DNA of 64,000 bases from Polytrichum commune (GCA_950295325.1 OX485808.1:10482501-10546500); one strand, 5' to 3'. Counted from the stretch's first letter, positions 11,286-24,899 are shown. The notes: generated by a model from the sequence alone, not told the origin. A program made the numbers and translations.

Positions 11286-13871
11286 TCACCTCAATGAAGA
11301 ATCTCCCACTTGATGAAGAACTTTCTTGGAGATGTTGAGTGCAAGCTGAAGCTTGTGAAAGGTGTCAGGAGTTAACGCTTTTGTAAGTATATCAGCAAGT
11401 TGTAACTTGGTAGGAACATAAAAAACAGAGATATGCCCTTGCTCCTGTAACTCCCGAATGAGATGAAAAACCACATCGAATTCCCATAACAATGTATCAA
11501 ATAACAATGTATCAAATAATAACGCAAGATGAGTGATCATCTTAGCTAACAATTGCTTGTCCTGGCACATGGCTAATCCATCATCGACCCATAACGCAAG
11601 AATGAGTCGAGGATGAGATGTCGAATAAAATATGCAAGAATCGGCAGTGCTCTGAATCAGGTCATATGCTTTGAGAAAATCGGAGAAGGTTTTGTTCCAA
11701 CTCCTGGCTGACTGCTTGAGACCATATAGACCTTTCCTTATTCTGCAAACTTTGCCCCGGCTGCCAGGAAATTTTGCGAGAAACCATTCTTCGAAACCTT
11801 GTGGGAGAGCCATAAATATTACTTCCTGAATCGTCGAGTTCAGATATGCTGTTTTAATGTCGAATTGCACTATATGTAGGTCATCTGCTCCTGCAATCGA
11901 TAGGATGATCCGAATGCTCTCAGCACGAGCAGTAGGGGCAAAAGTCTCTTGATAATCCATTCCATAGGTCTGTGTAAACCCTTTGGCCACTAAACGGGCT
12001 TTGAACCGTTTGATTGTTCCATCGGATTTCACCTTGATTCGAAATGCCCATTTATTCTTGACAAGATTGTGACCAGGTGGTAGGGTTTCTAGAGTCCACG
12101 TCTCATTTTTGAGAAGGGATTCAATCTCTTCCATCATTGCGAATTCCCACTCTGCTTTGTGTTCAGATTTAAGAGCTTGAGCGAAGGTTTGAGGTTCTGG
12201 AGGAAGAACTGAAACTTGTGAAGGAGTTTGGACCTTAGAAGCAGCAACACAAGAATGTGACTGAACAGGTGGTGCAGATTTATAAATATCCTCTAGAGAT
12301 TTAGTCTTCAAAATGGGATTAAGATGATCAGGTGAGGTAGACGGTTCATGTGAACCGGAGCTTCGGTCTCGACTGGAAACAGGATGTGACGACATAACAG
12401 AATCGAAAGAATCAGGTAAGGGGGATGTGTCAGAAGACCCTGATGAAGAAACATGCACCTGAAAAGGTTGAGAGAGTGAAGAAGATAATGAAGCATCCCT
12501 CGATGGAACGTCTCTGGATGATGAAACGTCGAATCCATTGGACGTCGAATCCATTGGTGCAGGGGAATTGGAAGACGAAACTCCCACTGCTTCGTGATGG
12601 TGTGGAGAAGAAACTCCCACTGCTTCCTCGATGTGTGCCTGAGATGTGCCCATTGAGAGAGAGGGTGATGGCAGAGAGGGTAGTGTGTTTGTCGAGGAGG
12701 AAACACTAACGGAGACAGGTTCGTCAGAGGGAAAGAGATGAAAATAATTTGGTGTGCCGTGCGAGTGGATTGTCTGTAATTGGTGTTGCGTTGGTGTGGC
12801 CTCATCGAAAATAACATCGCGGGTGATGATGATCTTGCGCTTGTTCAAACACCATAGTCGATACGCTTTGGCTGTCGTGCAATAACCCACAAAGAGGCAT
12901 TCCCTGGCTTTACTATCCAGTTTCTGGCGAAGCTGTTTCGGTACATGACCATAACAGAGAGAGCCAAATTCTCTGAAATGACTCACATCGGGAAGTTCAC
13001 CATACCATTTGGTGAATGGTGTTGCACCATGAAGGGTGCGACTGGAGACTCGATTGAGAATATAGACCGCAGTATTAACTGCTTCTCCCCACAGTTCAAG
13101 TGGTAGTGATCTGTGATGAAGCATACTCCGTGCACATTCAACCACTGTGCGATTGTCTCTCTCAATAACCGAATTCTGTTCCGGACTATAAGGTGATGTT
13201 AATTCGTGCCGTATGCCCATATGCTGAACATAGTCTTGAAATTCATGTGAGAGAAACTCTCGGCCATTGTCTGTACGCAGCTTGATCATCGACCTACCGG
13301 TTTCTTTCTTGGCCTGTTTATACAACGTTTGAAAGGTAGACAGAATATGCTTCCTGTCTTTCAGAAAAAACACGAATCGATAGCTACTGTGATCATCTTT
13401 ATATGTAACGAAGTAGTAGTGGCCACCGTATGACTGCACTTGGAAAGGACCTGAGATATCTGCATGGAAGAATAGCCCAGATTTGTGCATTCGTTTTCTC
13501 TCTGTATTAACAGGGAAAGAAGTACGATGACTTTTCCCGTAAGCACAGCCTGAACAAACAGATGAAGTGGTACTTGTAAAAGAAGGTAACCCTAGAACTA
13601 AGTCTTGCGAACTCATCTTCTTGAGAGTACTAACACTGATATGACCAAGGCGAGCATGCCAGCGTTGTAAAGTGAGATTAGGCTTAGATAAACCTTGGGG
13701 GCTGGTAGAAGTAGTTGCTATCAGATTAGCAGTATTAGCAGTGCTGGGCTGATTTACAGTAGAGATATGGAGACGCCAAAGTCCTCCGCATTTCTGGCCT
13801 GTCATGATGATGTGGCCTTCGCCGTCGTGACTGATCATCTTGCACATGTCTCGTACATGAATAATAGCAAC
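11286..13871 (-). pseudogene. Copia pol: integrase, RT and RNase H end, internally deleted
   Basis: Open frame continuing from the gag/protease part on the other side of the CACTA insert. Order: GAG-pre-integrase with HHCC zinc finger (WHARLGHIS ... CSGCAYGKSH); integrase core with ADISGP, RTDNGREF and the E of SVIERDNRT; a Ser/Pro-rich linker; then RT from KNKWAFRIK through the catalytic LWVDDGLAM. After residues AKMITHLALLF the protein jumps to HLIRELQEQGHIS and LADILTKAL, the extreme end of a Copia RNase H. The end of RT and almost all of RNase H are therefore missing. The junction contains a duplicated ACAATGTATCAAAT motif (11489-11518) that looks like break-repair filler. The rest of the frame has no stops. 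Confidence 0.92.
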
Positions 13872-13884
13872 GTCTAGTACCTAG

Positions 13885-13975
13885 AGCCCCAGTTAGCAAC
13901 GCTTTTATACTTGGACGTTTTCGGCTTGCAAACTAGTTTACAGTTTTGCAACGGTTTTGCAACACTCATATATGA
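13885..13975. repeat. Left subterminal repeats of the CACTA element
   Basis: TTAGCAACGCTTTT, TTTTGCAACGGTTTTGCAAC and related GCAAC motifs. In CACTA elements such clustered subterminal motifs bind the TNPA-type protein; that role is inferred here. Confidence 0.6.
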
Positions 13976-15421
13976 TGTGTTTTGAATGTGACAAGACACT
14001 TGAATTTGGGTGTATATAAGGTTTAACAACTTCATATTCTATGATAAACCACATATGGCTCTCTATTTTGATAGAAAAAAAATTTACAATGTCCTTGAAT
14101 TCCGATACTTGGCCACCCTTCACTACTTAAGACTATGTGAATCCCTTGTGGATACCACATTTTGGGGTTAGTATAGATGCTAACTTCATCAAATTTAAAG
14201 ATATTAAAATGTTTTATATTGAATGATTTAATCTCATTGTATGCCCCTGAATATTAAATATTACAACGTATTACAGTAATGTAATGTAGACTCATGATAG
14301 ATTAGACATATAGTACATGCATATTTTATTGTATAACTTGTAGTTTATAGATTGTAAACAATATTGGTGAAAACTTAGAAAACTAAATGAGTTTAGGGTT
14401 GTCTTTATGTAATGAGGATATACTTACTTGCCTTTTACTTTTAGCACTATGTTTGTTAATTTGGGACTTTTTTGTCATTTTGAGATAGTTCTAAAATTAA
14501 ATACATGGATAAACAACACAAATATTGGTGTTCATATCAGGAACCCAATTAAGAACTCTTATCAAAATGGTTTAGGTGGGACAACCCCAACATTAGGCGA
14601 TGTTGTTGGGGTCCATATATTAATTTGAGACAAGACAATGTCTTAAATTATCGAATATTCGTTGTCTTTGGTTAACTATTGTTGTACTTTATCTTTAGTA
14701 TAAATATTTATCTTTTTTTACTCATTTTAGAATAACTCTATCTAGTATATTATAACCAAACTAAACTAGATTGATACCTCAAATTATAGAATGATATGTG
14801 TGCAGGAACGTATACTATTGGTTTCTATACATTGATATTTCAAATAAAACAAACAAACTTCGGGATTTGGTAAATTATCACTTTATGTATTGTATTTTTT
14901 GATTCTTTATTTATGAGGTATCTAGTCATGTTTTAATACACTGAACATGTAATACACGTCAATCAATTCTTTGATGGTCTTTAACAATCAATTTAATCAT
15001 ACCCATGTTTTAAAACCGGTATGTAGATTTATATTTACGACTTTCTCTCTTGTAAGTAGTGTTTCAACATGTACTCGTTGTCTTGGTTTGTAATTTGGTT
15101 AAAAAGTAAGTTATCAAAAACAAGATTTTTATTAATTATTAATATTCTTTTTGCTAATTGGAAATCTAATTGAATTCCTTCCCCATAATTGTATCACACA
15201 TGTGTTATCAATACCTATGCCTTCAAGAATGAAAATGTATACCTTATAGATAAATGTGCTTAAATAACAATACAATTTTCAACTAAAGACTTTAAAATTG
15301 TTTATATTCTTATAACATAAAAAATGAATCTCATAATGGAAAATTTTAAGCATTACTTATAAAATTGTTGATAATATATTTTTCGTTTCCTCATTTTTTT
15401 TTAAATGCAGGTTAAACTCTT

Positions 15422-18400
15422 ATGACGCCAAATGCAATGGAAAGGGGTGAAGGATCAAGAACACGTAAAAGACGCATGTGTTATTGTAAACGGTGCAGGG
15501 GACAACATTTTCGGCTGTGCCATGTTTGTGATAAACATGAAATGCGATACGGCCTTCATATTGAGGCATCTAGCTCCTCAGATTCGCGAGATGCTTCATC
15601 CTCATCTCCAACACATTCATCACAAGTACGAGAATTGTTTTGATATATTTGGTCTGTTAAAATTTTTAAATAAATAATATTTAATATCTAAACTATGATA
15701 CTTAATAAATTAAATAGAATGTGTAATATATACTTATATATAATATAAAACATTAATATGTAAATGTATTTGTTTACATGATATTTGTTTCAGGGATTTT
15801 CACAAGGCTTTGCATATGAGCATACAGTTGAAGACCATGTTGCCTTGCAATCACAAGAAGAAAATCTATCAATGTCTTTGGAAAATGAGGTGTTGGAGAC
15901 TGAGTTTGTTCGATCTACTCCAACATCTGCACCGACTACTATGGAGTCTTTATTGCAGCGCCCTCTATACAAAGATTGTCAATTGTCAGCATTACAGTCT
16001 AATGTATTGCTGTTAAATTTGCAAACATTGCACCAATGGTCCAACGAGAGTATGGATGATTTATTCAGGTAATTATTGTATTTGTTTATTTATTTATTAT
16101 GATTGATATATATATATATATACATATTTATGATATTATTTGTGGCCATCATTTGTGATAGGTTGTTGCATCAAAAAATTCTTCCATCTGACAACCATTG
16201 TCCCTCAACACATAGAGAGGCCATCAATGCACTGCATCATACCAAACTTCCTGTGCATGTTATTCATGCATGTAAAAAAGATTGCATTCTTTACTGGAAA
16301 GAATTTGCAAATTTGGAAGTGTGTCCGAAATGTGGCATCTCTCGATATCGTCGCAGTCAAAGCAAAACTCGTGTACCACACAAGGTATAATTTTAATATT
16401 TTGATTGGTATTTAGATTGCATTGTGATTCTCATAAACGTTATCATTGTTAAAGCATAATTTTTTTCTTTTTTTAAAAGTTATGAAAGGTATTTATTTTT
16501 ATCAAAATAATATTTTTAATTTTAATATGTGCAATATCATATTCATAATAAACATAAACATCGTTTTTTTAGGATACTAATTAGGTGTATAAACATTGTA
16601 TATGCAGGTATTACGATATATGCCTATTGCTCCAAGAATCAAACAAATGTTCTTGGTTTCATCTAAAGCAAAACTTTTGGATGCCCACGTTCAATGCCGA
16701 AGTAATGGTGAAATCCTAAATGGAATTTTTGATGGTGAGGCAATTAAACAATTTGAGTCTCTGCCGTATCATGATTTTGCAACTGAACCTCGAAATATGA
16801 AGTTCATGCTAGCTAGTGATGGTATTCAACCTTTTTCTCAAAGATCCACAAACAATAGTGTTTGGCCTGTGACTTTGATAAATTGTAATCTTCCTCCACA
16901 TTTGGCCATCAAGAGTGCATTCATGATCACTTGTTTGATTATTCCTGGTAAAAAACAAGTGAAAAATTTTGATGTATATTTGAGGCCATTGTTGGATGAA
17001 TTCAAATTATTATGGTCGGAAGGTATCATGGTGAATGATGCTTCTAGACCAAATGAAGGTGAATTTCGATTGCGAGCTATGCTGTTCTCCACGTTGCACG
17101 ATTATCCCGGACTTTCAGTTGTTTCAGGTATATGTTTTAGATTCAAGATTATGTTTATATATATATTATATGTTTATAGTGAGTATGATATTGGATTTTA
17201 TACATTTGGATTTTTTTAATTTCAATAAATATTTAATACATTTATTTATTTAGACTTCATTTTAAATTTAGTTGACTCATTGACAATATAAGATATAATA
17301 TTCACATACACATGTTTCAATATATGACAGGTTTAAAAACAAAAGGAAAGAGCGGATGTATCTTGTGTCGAGAGTTGGTGAAATGGAGGTACTCTAATCC
17401 TTTGAAAAAATCTGTTTATGATGAATTTCGTCAGTTTCTACCCATCGACCATCCTTTTCGTATGGAGCTTGCACATTATTTTAATGGTGTGCATGAAACG
17501 AGTCCTCCTCCACCTCGTGCAACTGCCAAAGACTGGTTGAATACTTGGAATGCTGCAAGAGGGCCCGAAATACCAACAACGTCTCGGGGCCGATCACTAC
17601 CTCCAGGCATGAATCGATTGTCTGCTTTTCATGAGCTTCAATATTGGTCAGATTTACTTGTCCCTCATTGCCTTGATCCAATGCACATTTTCAAGAATGT
17701 GTCAAAATCTCTTCTTTCTCATCTTCTTGGAGAAAAAGACAATGTCGCTACAAGATTTGATTTGCAGCTTTCCAATACAAAACAAGATTTATGGGTGCAA
17801 GATCAGGCTACTTCCATAGAGTCTTCTTTAGCGCCGTATAAGTTGGAAAATAAAGACCAAGTAAAAGAATTTTTTCGTCGGGTCAAAAAAATTAAAACTC
17901 CCACTGGTTTTGGAGCGCATCTTGACAATGCATTCACAGAGAAAGACACCTATAAGGGATTGAAGTCACATGATTTCTACAATATTCTCCGATTCCACAT
18001 ACCTGTTGCTATTCAAGGTATGTTTGATTCAAATTTCTCGGAGACTATTTGTAGACTATCTAGACTTATTAGGTGGTTGTCCCAAAAATGCATTCACAAA
18101 AAAGAAATTGAGAGCATGAAACAAGAGTCATTCGTGGTTATGGCTTTGTTACAAATGCAAATGCCCACATCATTTTTTGATGGCCAAGTGCACCTTTTGG
18201 TTCATTTGGTTGAAGACCTATCTCTCTTGGGTCCCGTTCCATATCGGTGGATGTTTTTTGTTGAAAGATATATGAAAACTCTTAAAGGTTTTGTGCGTCA
18301 ACGAGCAAAACCAGAAGGAAGTATGTCGGAGGGATATCTCTTACAAGAAGCCATGGGAATGCTCCACGACAAAATTGCTCAATTTGACGATTTTGCACCA

Positions 18401-19530
18401 AGAGTTTGGAAGGAAGAAGAAGACGAACGTGTCACAGGCATGTGTTTTTATTAAAATATGATATATTTTTATTTATATCTTTTATTCAAAAAAATCTGCA
18501 TTTTATCATATTCAATGTATTCTTTTTTGATAAAATGTGTTTTGAAATAGGTGTAGTCCTTGAAGGGAAAGGACGCCCAAAAAAATTCTTGGGACATGAA
18601 GATATGATTCGCCGTCAATTAAATATATTTATTTTTCAAAGGTTATCATTGGTTCACGATTATTACTTGATTTATATGCATGAAGATGATATTGCTAAGG
18701 CAGCTTTGAACTCATGGAGAAACCTACCACGAAGAACTCGTGGTGCACGTCCTCAACAAATTCAACCATTAGATTTATGGATGAGGGCTTACATCCAAGG
18801 TGCTAAAGACAATGGAGATGACATTGCAGAAGAATTGTTTGATATATCTTTTGGAGTTCAAGAGGAATATATCAGCTATCGATCCATGTATGCCTATGGA
18901 CGTCATTTTCGCAGGGAGGATGTTGATATCAATTGTTTGACCAACGATTGTACGATTGGTGTACGATTTGAGGTTGGAGATGGAGTTACCAAGGATTTTA
19001 TTGGCATAATTGAAGACATCATGGAAGTGCACCTTGGAAGTATGAAACAAAATGTTTTGAAGATTCGATGGTTTGACAATAATACCAAACTAAATCCCAA
19101 TTATTTTTATTCCATAGATACTTCTAAGGTTACCGATTGTAACCTTATTACTAGCCAACCGTTTATTTACGTGGATGATGTGGAGCAAATTTTCTTTGCT
19201 GATGTTGAATCAGACACAAATTGGAAATATGTCCTTCAAAGTCATGCTAGAAAGTATATGATATTTGATAATATGGATGTGCCAATATTGGATGATGGAC
19301 GACATATTACTGGTTTGATTGCTGGTGAAAACACACCACATGAGAGTGTTGAAGAAGAAGATATCGATGAGGACAATGATGATGCTCAAGACACCTCCGA
19401 TTCTTCAGATGGTGAAGCTGATTATGCAGACACAACAATACTTGCAACGGCAAATAATGAATTGGAATCCGAGTCTGATTCTGAACGTAGTAATCAAAGG
19501 ATGAGGTACATATTATATTCATTTGCCTAA
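15422..19530 (+). CDS. TNP2-type CACTA transposase, six exons
   Basis: Exons: 15422-15625, 15794-16068, 16162-16384, 16608-17127, 17331-18437 and 18551-19530. The phases match and give 1,102 aa without a stop. Intron 5 uses a GC donor; the nearby GT would cause an immediate stop. The transposase family tnp2 domain (PF02992 type) begins around residue 236 (LRYMPIAPRIKQMF). Candidate catalytic acids are D305 in LASDGIQPF, D523 in CLDPMHIFKNV and E719 in FFVERYMKTLKG. A conserved GKSGCILCRE motif and the RAKPEGSMSEGYLLQEA block are present. An N-terminal Cys-rich motif (MCYCKRCRGQH) precedes the core. A DUF4216-like region (about residues 870-1000) and an acidic tail follow. It should cut at the TIRs. 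A final GT site at 19506 could add another exon. Confidence 0.93.
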
Positions 19531-19539
19531 TGTGTGATT

Positions 19540-20245
19540 TTTGGTTCATAGAATATATACTTAAAAATAAGAATAGCTATTTCTAAGCCATGTTGCCTTC
19601 TTCCCATTAATTATGTTTCTAACAAATTTATTTTGTCACTCATAAGTTAAATGTATGTGCAGACATTTAACAACTTTTTATTAAAAAGTTGCAGTGTCGC
19701 TAATGTGACCTAGCTCAATGTATGGGGACAACCGGTGTTTAGTGTAATGGCGGCCGGTTTATTTTGTGAAAAGTTCAAATGAATTGGGAAAGTGGAGGAT
19801 GTGAAACAGTGCTTGAAAAAATAAAACGGATTTAAACCTGCAACCATTTTCAGGAGGAGACTTTTTACCCGGTTGAATTACCCCAGATGGTTGGGTTTGG
19901 GTTAGGGCCTATAGGCCTTGCTTTGGCTCTCACGGCTCCTTTTGCACTCGGCCTGACCTAATTCCCAAAGACGCTTCTTGTCTGCACGCTCAAGGTAAGC
20001 ATCACGCTTGAAGAGTTGGCATCAGGGTTTCGCGAGGGTTTTGGGTTAATGAACACTTAACATCTTGTAGGTTCCTCTGGATGAGGTCTTGGGCGATTTG
20101 TAACTCTGGAGCACAGGGATACTGATTCTGGACCTCAGTCTGTGTTTTTTAGAGAAATCCAGTGCGTTGGCGTTCACCCTGTGTCACATTGACTACTTTG
20201 TGTATCACTTGATTGGATTGACAATGAAGTCCCTGTGACTGGACA
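19540..20245. other. Non-coding interior of the CACTA element
   Basis: I see no gene. The last 300 bp before the BET1-like exon resemble host gene sequence with splice-like sites and may belong to the same captured fragment. Confidence 0.4.
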
Positions 20246-20246
20246 G

Positions 20247-20400
20247 GGATTACAGAGCGACCCGAGGACAGTTGTTCGATTCTTTAGAAGAGGGAGGCCT
20301 CCGTTCGTCAGCTGCATACGTCTCCAGTACTGAGATTGCTGAGCAGGAGTATGAGCGAGGCTTGGATGGGCTCCACGATCGCGTCAGTGCTCTCAAAAGG
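20247..20400 (+). pseudogene. Captured BET1-like SNARE exon inside the CACTA element
   Basis: An exon-like segment starts after CTGGACAG and ends at AAAAGG|GTATGG, a consensus donor. It encodes DYRATRGQLFDSLEEGG followed by LRSSAAYVSST and EIAEQEYERGLDG, then LHDRVSALKR. This matches the N-terminal half of plant BET1-like Qc-SNAREs (AtBET11/BS14a type: SLFD-IEEGG, then E-N-E-LEGLQDRV-LLKR), which act in ER-Golgi fusion. The rest of the SNARE motif and the membrane anchor were not found, so this is a gene fragment carried by the transposon, not a functional SNARE. Recognition rests on motif memory. Confidence 0.75.
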
Positions 20401-20781
20401 GTATGGAGTTCACATATTTGATCAAATTTTAGGGTTGTGGTTTTGTCTTGTACTTGATGATGTTGAGGAACATTACATATCATATTAGACAAAATCTACA
20501 CAATTTATGACTATCAAGTTCGGTTTGGTGAATTTAAGCTCCTGTGTGTCATTTGCAGAGTGCTTGTTAATTCTTAAGAGTAGCTTGTTACCTATATACT
20601 AACCATAGCATATTGTCATACTTAGTATGAGCAGCTGCAAAATAAGAATTTTTGGGTAGGAATTGTGCTCAGAAGTGTGCTTGGATGTTAAACTGTAGTC
20701 AGAGTAAGAGTTTGTGTCATAGTTGGCTGGTTTAAGTTCTTCAAAGTAAGGTTTAAAGGTTTAAAGGTGATATGAACACCC

Positions 20782-22277
20782 ACTGTCTCAAAATCTAGCG
20801 CTACAGACACAATTAGGTGTGTGAATTATTGTGAGGAAAATTATGGCTAGGTGGATGGATCCTTGATGAACGCCAAAAATCCGAGGTACGTGCTTTTACA
20901 GAGAGATTTGTGAGTTTTAAGTGTAAGAAGTATGCAACAGGATTAAACGCAGGTTCAGAGAATTTCATCGAAACTAATCGCTTTGGTCATGGGATATGAA
21001 TGATGGCCAAGGCTCCGAAATGCCTAGAGTTTGTGCTTTGGAAACTCAAATTTGTTGTGCTTCATTCATAACTCTGTCAAGTCGAAAAACCCTAATTCCT
21101 TATAAAGCCTTAAGGAGCACTCATGGTCAAGGAAATTGGTGATGATTTCTCATACAGGTAGCTGATGAAGTGTTCAGGGGAAGCAGTTCTCGAGTGTTGA
21201 ACTTCAAACAATTTGTGGTTGGGTTCTTCATGAACGCAAAGATTTGAGGTAAGAGACGCCGTGCACACCGATGAGCAGTGATTTACAGAGATTCTTTTGG
21301 GTAGAGACAAGAATCTCGAAGCAAGAATGAAGAGTCATACAAATTTAGTTAATTTATTTTTGTTAAGTTATGATGGGACATGCCCAAGGCTCTGTTCAAT
21401 TAAAGTCCTAGAGTTTGTGCTTTGGAAACTCGAATTCTGGTTTTCAGTAGATAAAAACCCTAATCCTTGACAAGCCTAAAGGGACACTCATGCTCATGCT
21501 CAAGCAAATCGGTGATGATTTTCTCTTCTGAATGGGATTGCTGTTTGGGGCTCGAAAAGTTAAACATATTGAATTTTTTATGTATCTTTGTAATTTAGTG
21601 TTGTCATTGTTGGAAACAATTTGTTGGGATTGAGATGTTGCTGAACTCACAATCATGACCTATTTTCACAGTGAACTGGAACCTTAGTGATGGAAGTTTC
21701 ACACAGGCTCTACTTCTAGAGACTTTGTGCTTTTGGAAAGTCAAATTCTGGGCTTCAGTCAAAAACCTCAAGTCCAAAACCCCTAATTCTTGAAATGCCT
21801 GAAGGAACACCACTCATGCTCAAGCAAATTGGTAATAATTTTCTCTTATCAGTGGGATTGTTGTTTGGAGCTCGAAATTTGAACACATCAAAGTTTATGT
21901 ATCCTTGCAATTCAGTGTTGTCATGGTTGGTAACAACTGATTGGGATTGACTTGTTGAACTCACAATCACGATCTATTGTCGTAGTGAATTGAAACCCTA
22001 GTCATGGGATTTTCACAAAGGCTCAAACTCTAGAGACTATCTGTAAGCATATGTAGGTCGATTTTTATTGAATTGTTAGAATTGATGCTATCCTACAGCA
22101 TAGAACATCAGGATGATGTGTTTTACAGAGTCCCTCATATTCTCTTTTTGGTGCTTGGAATAACATAGGGGTTGTGTTTGGAAACTTCCAAGATTTCTGT
22201 GGCATAACAATCACTACTTTAGTACGTCATTACTGTCTCAAAATCTAGCGCTACAGACACAAGTAGGTGTGTGAATG
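20782..22277. repeat. Direct repeats inside the CACTA element
   Basis: A block starting CTGTCTCAAAATCTAGCG and about 45 bp long occurs near 20782 and again near 22231. Between them are about three tandem units of roughly 310-380 bp, beginning at the motif TTTGGAAACTC near 21038, 21420 and 21732. The last two are the best conserved (AACTCACAATCA, CATGCTCAAGCAAAT shared). No real open frame. Confidence 0.75.
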
Positions 22278-22279
22278 TC

Positions 22280-23670
22280 GTTGATTAACATTTGTGTTCC
22301 CTATCTGTTACCATTCTCCTTTGGTAAGAAACTTGGAATGAGAAAGGCTAATATCTGCTCATATTTACAAACAATCCCTGATGAAGTAGATCAAATAGCA
22401 TTTCAAGTCGAATGCCCCAGAGCCATGGAATTGTAATCTGTACTTGTTGGAAGGAGATTGAGGTCTTAAACCCCCCCCCCCTTTTCAATAGTGAATGTGG
22501 AATTCTGAACAAGTTCCGTTGGTTTTATTGCAAAGTTGTTGGGGAAGGTCAAAAAAATAGCGATTGTTCCCTTCACCTTGAGGTTTTGTTAATCAGCGAC
22601 AAATTCTTCAGGAAATGAGCAGGATGAGGTGGAGTCATAACCACTTGCAAGGCAGCTATTAGTTCATATGGCTTGAGTATATGTCGGTACTCTTTGTTGG
22701 ATGGAAAATGAAATCTATAAATTACTCTTTCTCAATACTGAATGTGTAAACGGGCCAATCCTCAAATTAGACGCCCCTGCTCATGCTTGGGAAACAGTGC
22801 AGGAGGTTATTTTGGAGAGGCACAATTGAAATTGTTCGTGCTCATGTGGATGTAGCGGCTTCACAGGTTAGGTTTTCACACCGTCTATCTTTCAATGCCT
22901 TCAAGCCTCATGTGCTCAAAGTCCTGGTTTTGTCTTGAAATCTAGAGGGTGATGGTGATACTGGATGCAAATTCGAAATGTTGACTGACTTCTCTGTACA
23001 CCATTGCAGGAGGAACTCGATGCTATCTTCGTTAATGTGACCTTATCCGGTATTCAACAACATACCCTTGAGGTAAGGACGTAAGGCCCATGGTTTAGAG
23101 TGAAATAATTAATTGATACGCACTAGTTCAACAAATTTCGATTGTTTTTACATGGATTTATTTTGATGGTAAGAATATTATAGAAGCTTTCAGTGCTCTA
23201 CGTCTCACTCACTTCACTTAACCTTGACCTATGAGTGTCCTATGTGACTAGATTTGATTGTAGAAATGACTTTCAGACATTAGGGACGGATTTTAGAGTA
23301 CAGAGTAGACAACATCTAGACCATGTCTTTAATTTTGTTGCTGATAATAGGCACAACGGTGCGGCTTAGGATAAAATAGACCCTTTTGGGTTACAGTTGT
23401 TTGTGATAAAAAAAGTGGACGTGTAGTGCTGAAGTTGTTGATGATTATGATTTGCAAGATCAACCAGGTTAGGAAATGTAGGTTGTTATTGCACAGTACC
23501 ATTATTGCTTTATAGTTCTGTTGTTTCTGACAAAAAATTCCAGGGTTAGTATACGATCTGAGTAGCTTGTAGATAGATGCAACCACAATTGTCATAACCT
23601 AGCTATAATATTTTGGGATGTTGTTTATTTTTATTGGATAGCATACCGTTTTCTGATTACTTCGTTTACA
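22280..23670. other. CACTA interior with one more exon-like fragment
   Basis: At about 23010-23072, between CCATTGCAG and GTAAGG, is a 63-bp exon-like segment encoding EELDAIFVNVTLSGIQ followed by QHTLE. I do not recognise it; it may be another captured host exon. Otherwise nothing is supported. Confidence 0.35.
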
Positions 23671-23672
23671 GT

Positions 23673-24833
23673 ATGGCAGGTCATAAGAGAACACGCGGAA
23701 GTCAGGATATCAGTGGCAGGGGTGTACCACTATCTATTCCGGTAATAGGTACACCTATACGACCTCCGTTGAGTAATTTGAATCCCAACACACCAGTTCT
23801 AAGACAAACCTCAAATCATTTGCCCTCAGGGGTACCTACTCGGGTTAGCAGCGATGCTACTACCCGAGTAGATACTTCGGAACAGTCTGAAGAGGAAAAT
23901 AATGATTATGTGCAGAGCGGGCCTAGCGCTCCGCCAAATACGATGTATACAGAGATGTCTCCTGAGTATTTCCGTAGTAGAGAGGACGAGACACTTAACA
24001 AAGGCATTTCACAACCAAGATCGAATTCGAAACCGTATAGAAGAAACAAACAAAACATAGATAGTTTTGGATTTCCGGCCGGCGAAAGCAGTAAAGCGTT
24101 TTGTTCACGAGTGAAGACTTTAGTACATCATTACTTGAGAGATGTACATGTCAAATGGATTATTATAAAAAAAAGTTCAGCTTGTTCTAACATTATGGGA
24201 AAAATGAGGAAGCAATTTCCTGGACAATGGAACGACGCTTGTGTATATGCTATGATAAGCAGCCTACTTCGTCAAAAAGTGTGCAAGTTGAGAAAGCTCG
24301 CCATCAGTGGAGGTAAGTTTTTGACATATCATTATGATATTTGCTCTTTTTATTTTTTTATTATTGCTTAAGCAATGTTTATATTCTAATGATATGGTTT
24401 TTTATATAGGTGAAAGGCCACCTAATTGTACCGCAGGAAGTTGGACTTTTTTTGTTCGAGAGGCTAGAGAACACGTTCGAAATCCATCTTGGAATCAACA
24501 GCAACGGAAAGCCTCTCAAACTCATCTAGGTTGTCGGTCCAAATTCGGAAGCGGCGGTGCAAGATCATTTGCTCAAAAATTTGTAAGTTTATGAAATCCT
24601 ACAATTATTTTTTACAGTTTTTGAAAAATATGCTAATTATCATAACTAATTTGAATATCTTTGTTTCTTATCAGGAAGAGACGTTTGGGGTACAACCGAC
24701 TACTGGGCAAATTAACAAAGCCAAATCGGTTGGCTTGAAGGAGTTTTTTAATACATTTGATATTAGTGAATTAGTGTATGAAGAAGCAAATGAAACTCGT
24801 GAAAATGTAAATTCCGATTCAGGAAGTTGGTAA
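23673..24833 (+). CDS. Second CACTA gene, Ptta/En/Spm (TNPA-like) protein
   Basis: Exons 23673-24312, 24410-24582 and 24675-24833 splice in phase to 323 aa. The first ~130 residues are low-complexity (Pro/Ser/Thr/Asn-rich). The middle has a KMRKQFPGQWND-type region. The C-terminal third has HLGCRSKFGSGGARSFAQKF followed directly by EETFGVQPTTGQ. The G-SFA-K-EE arrangement resembles the plant transposase Ptta/En/Spm domain (PF03004 type). In En/Spm-like elements such proteins bind subterminal repeats and cooperate with the TNP2 transposase; that role is inferred here. No stop or frameshift was seen, so with the TNP2 gene the element looks self-sufficient. Confidence 0.75.
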
Positions 24834-24899
24834 TGAGTATTTGTTTTGGGGGTGTTCTTGCAAGAGTGCGATACATGGAGGATTCAGGCAGACTCAATG

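Noticed and set aside
12425-12817. Alternative frames within the Copia pol linker
   Set aside because: Shadows of the low-complexity Ser/Pro-rich linker in the real frame.
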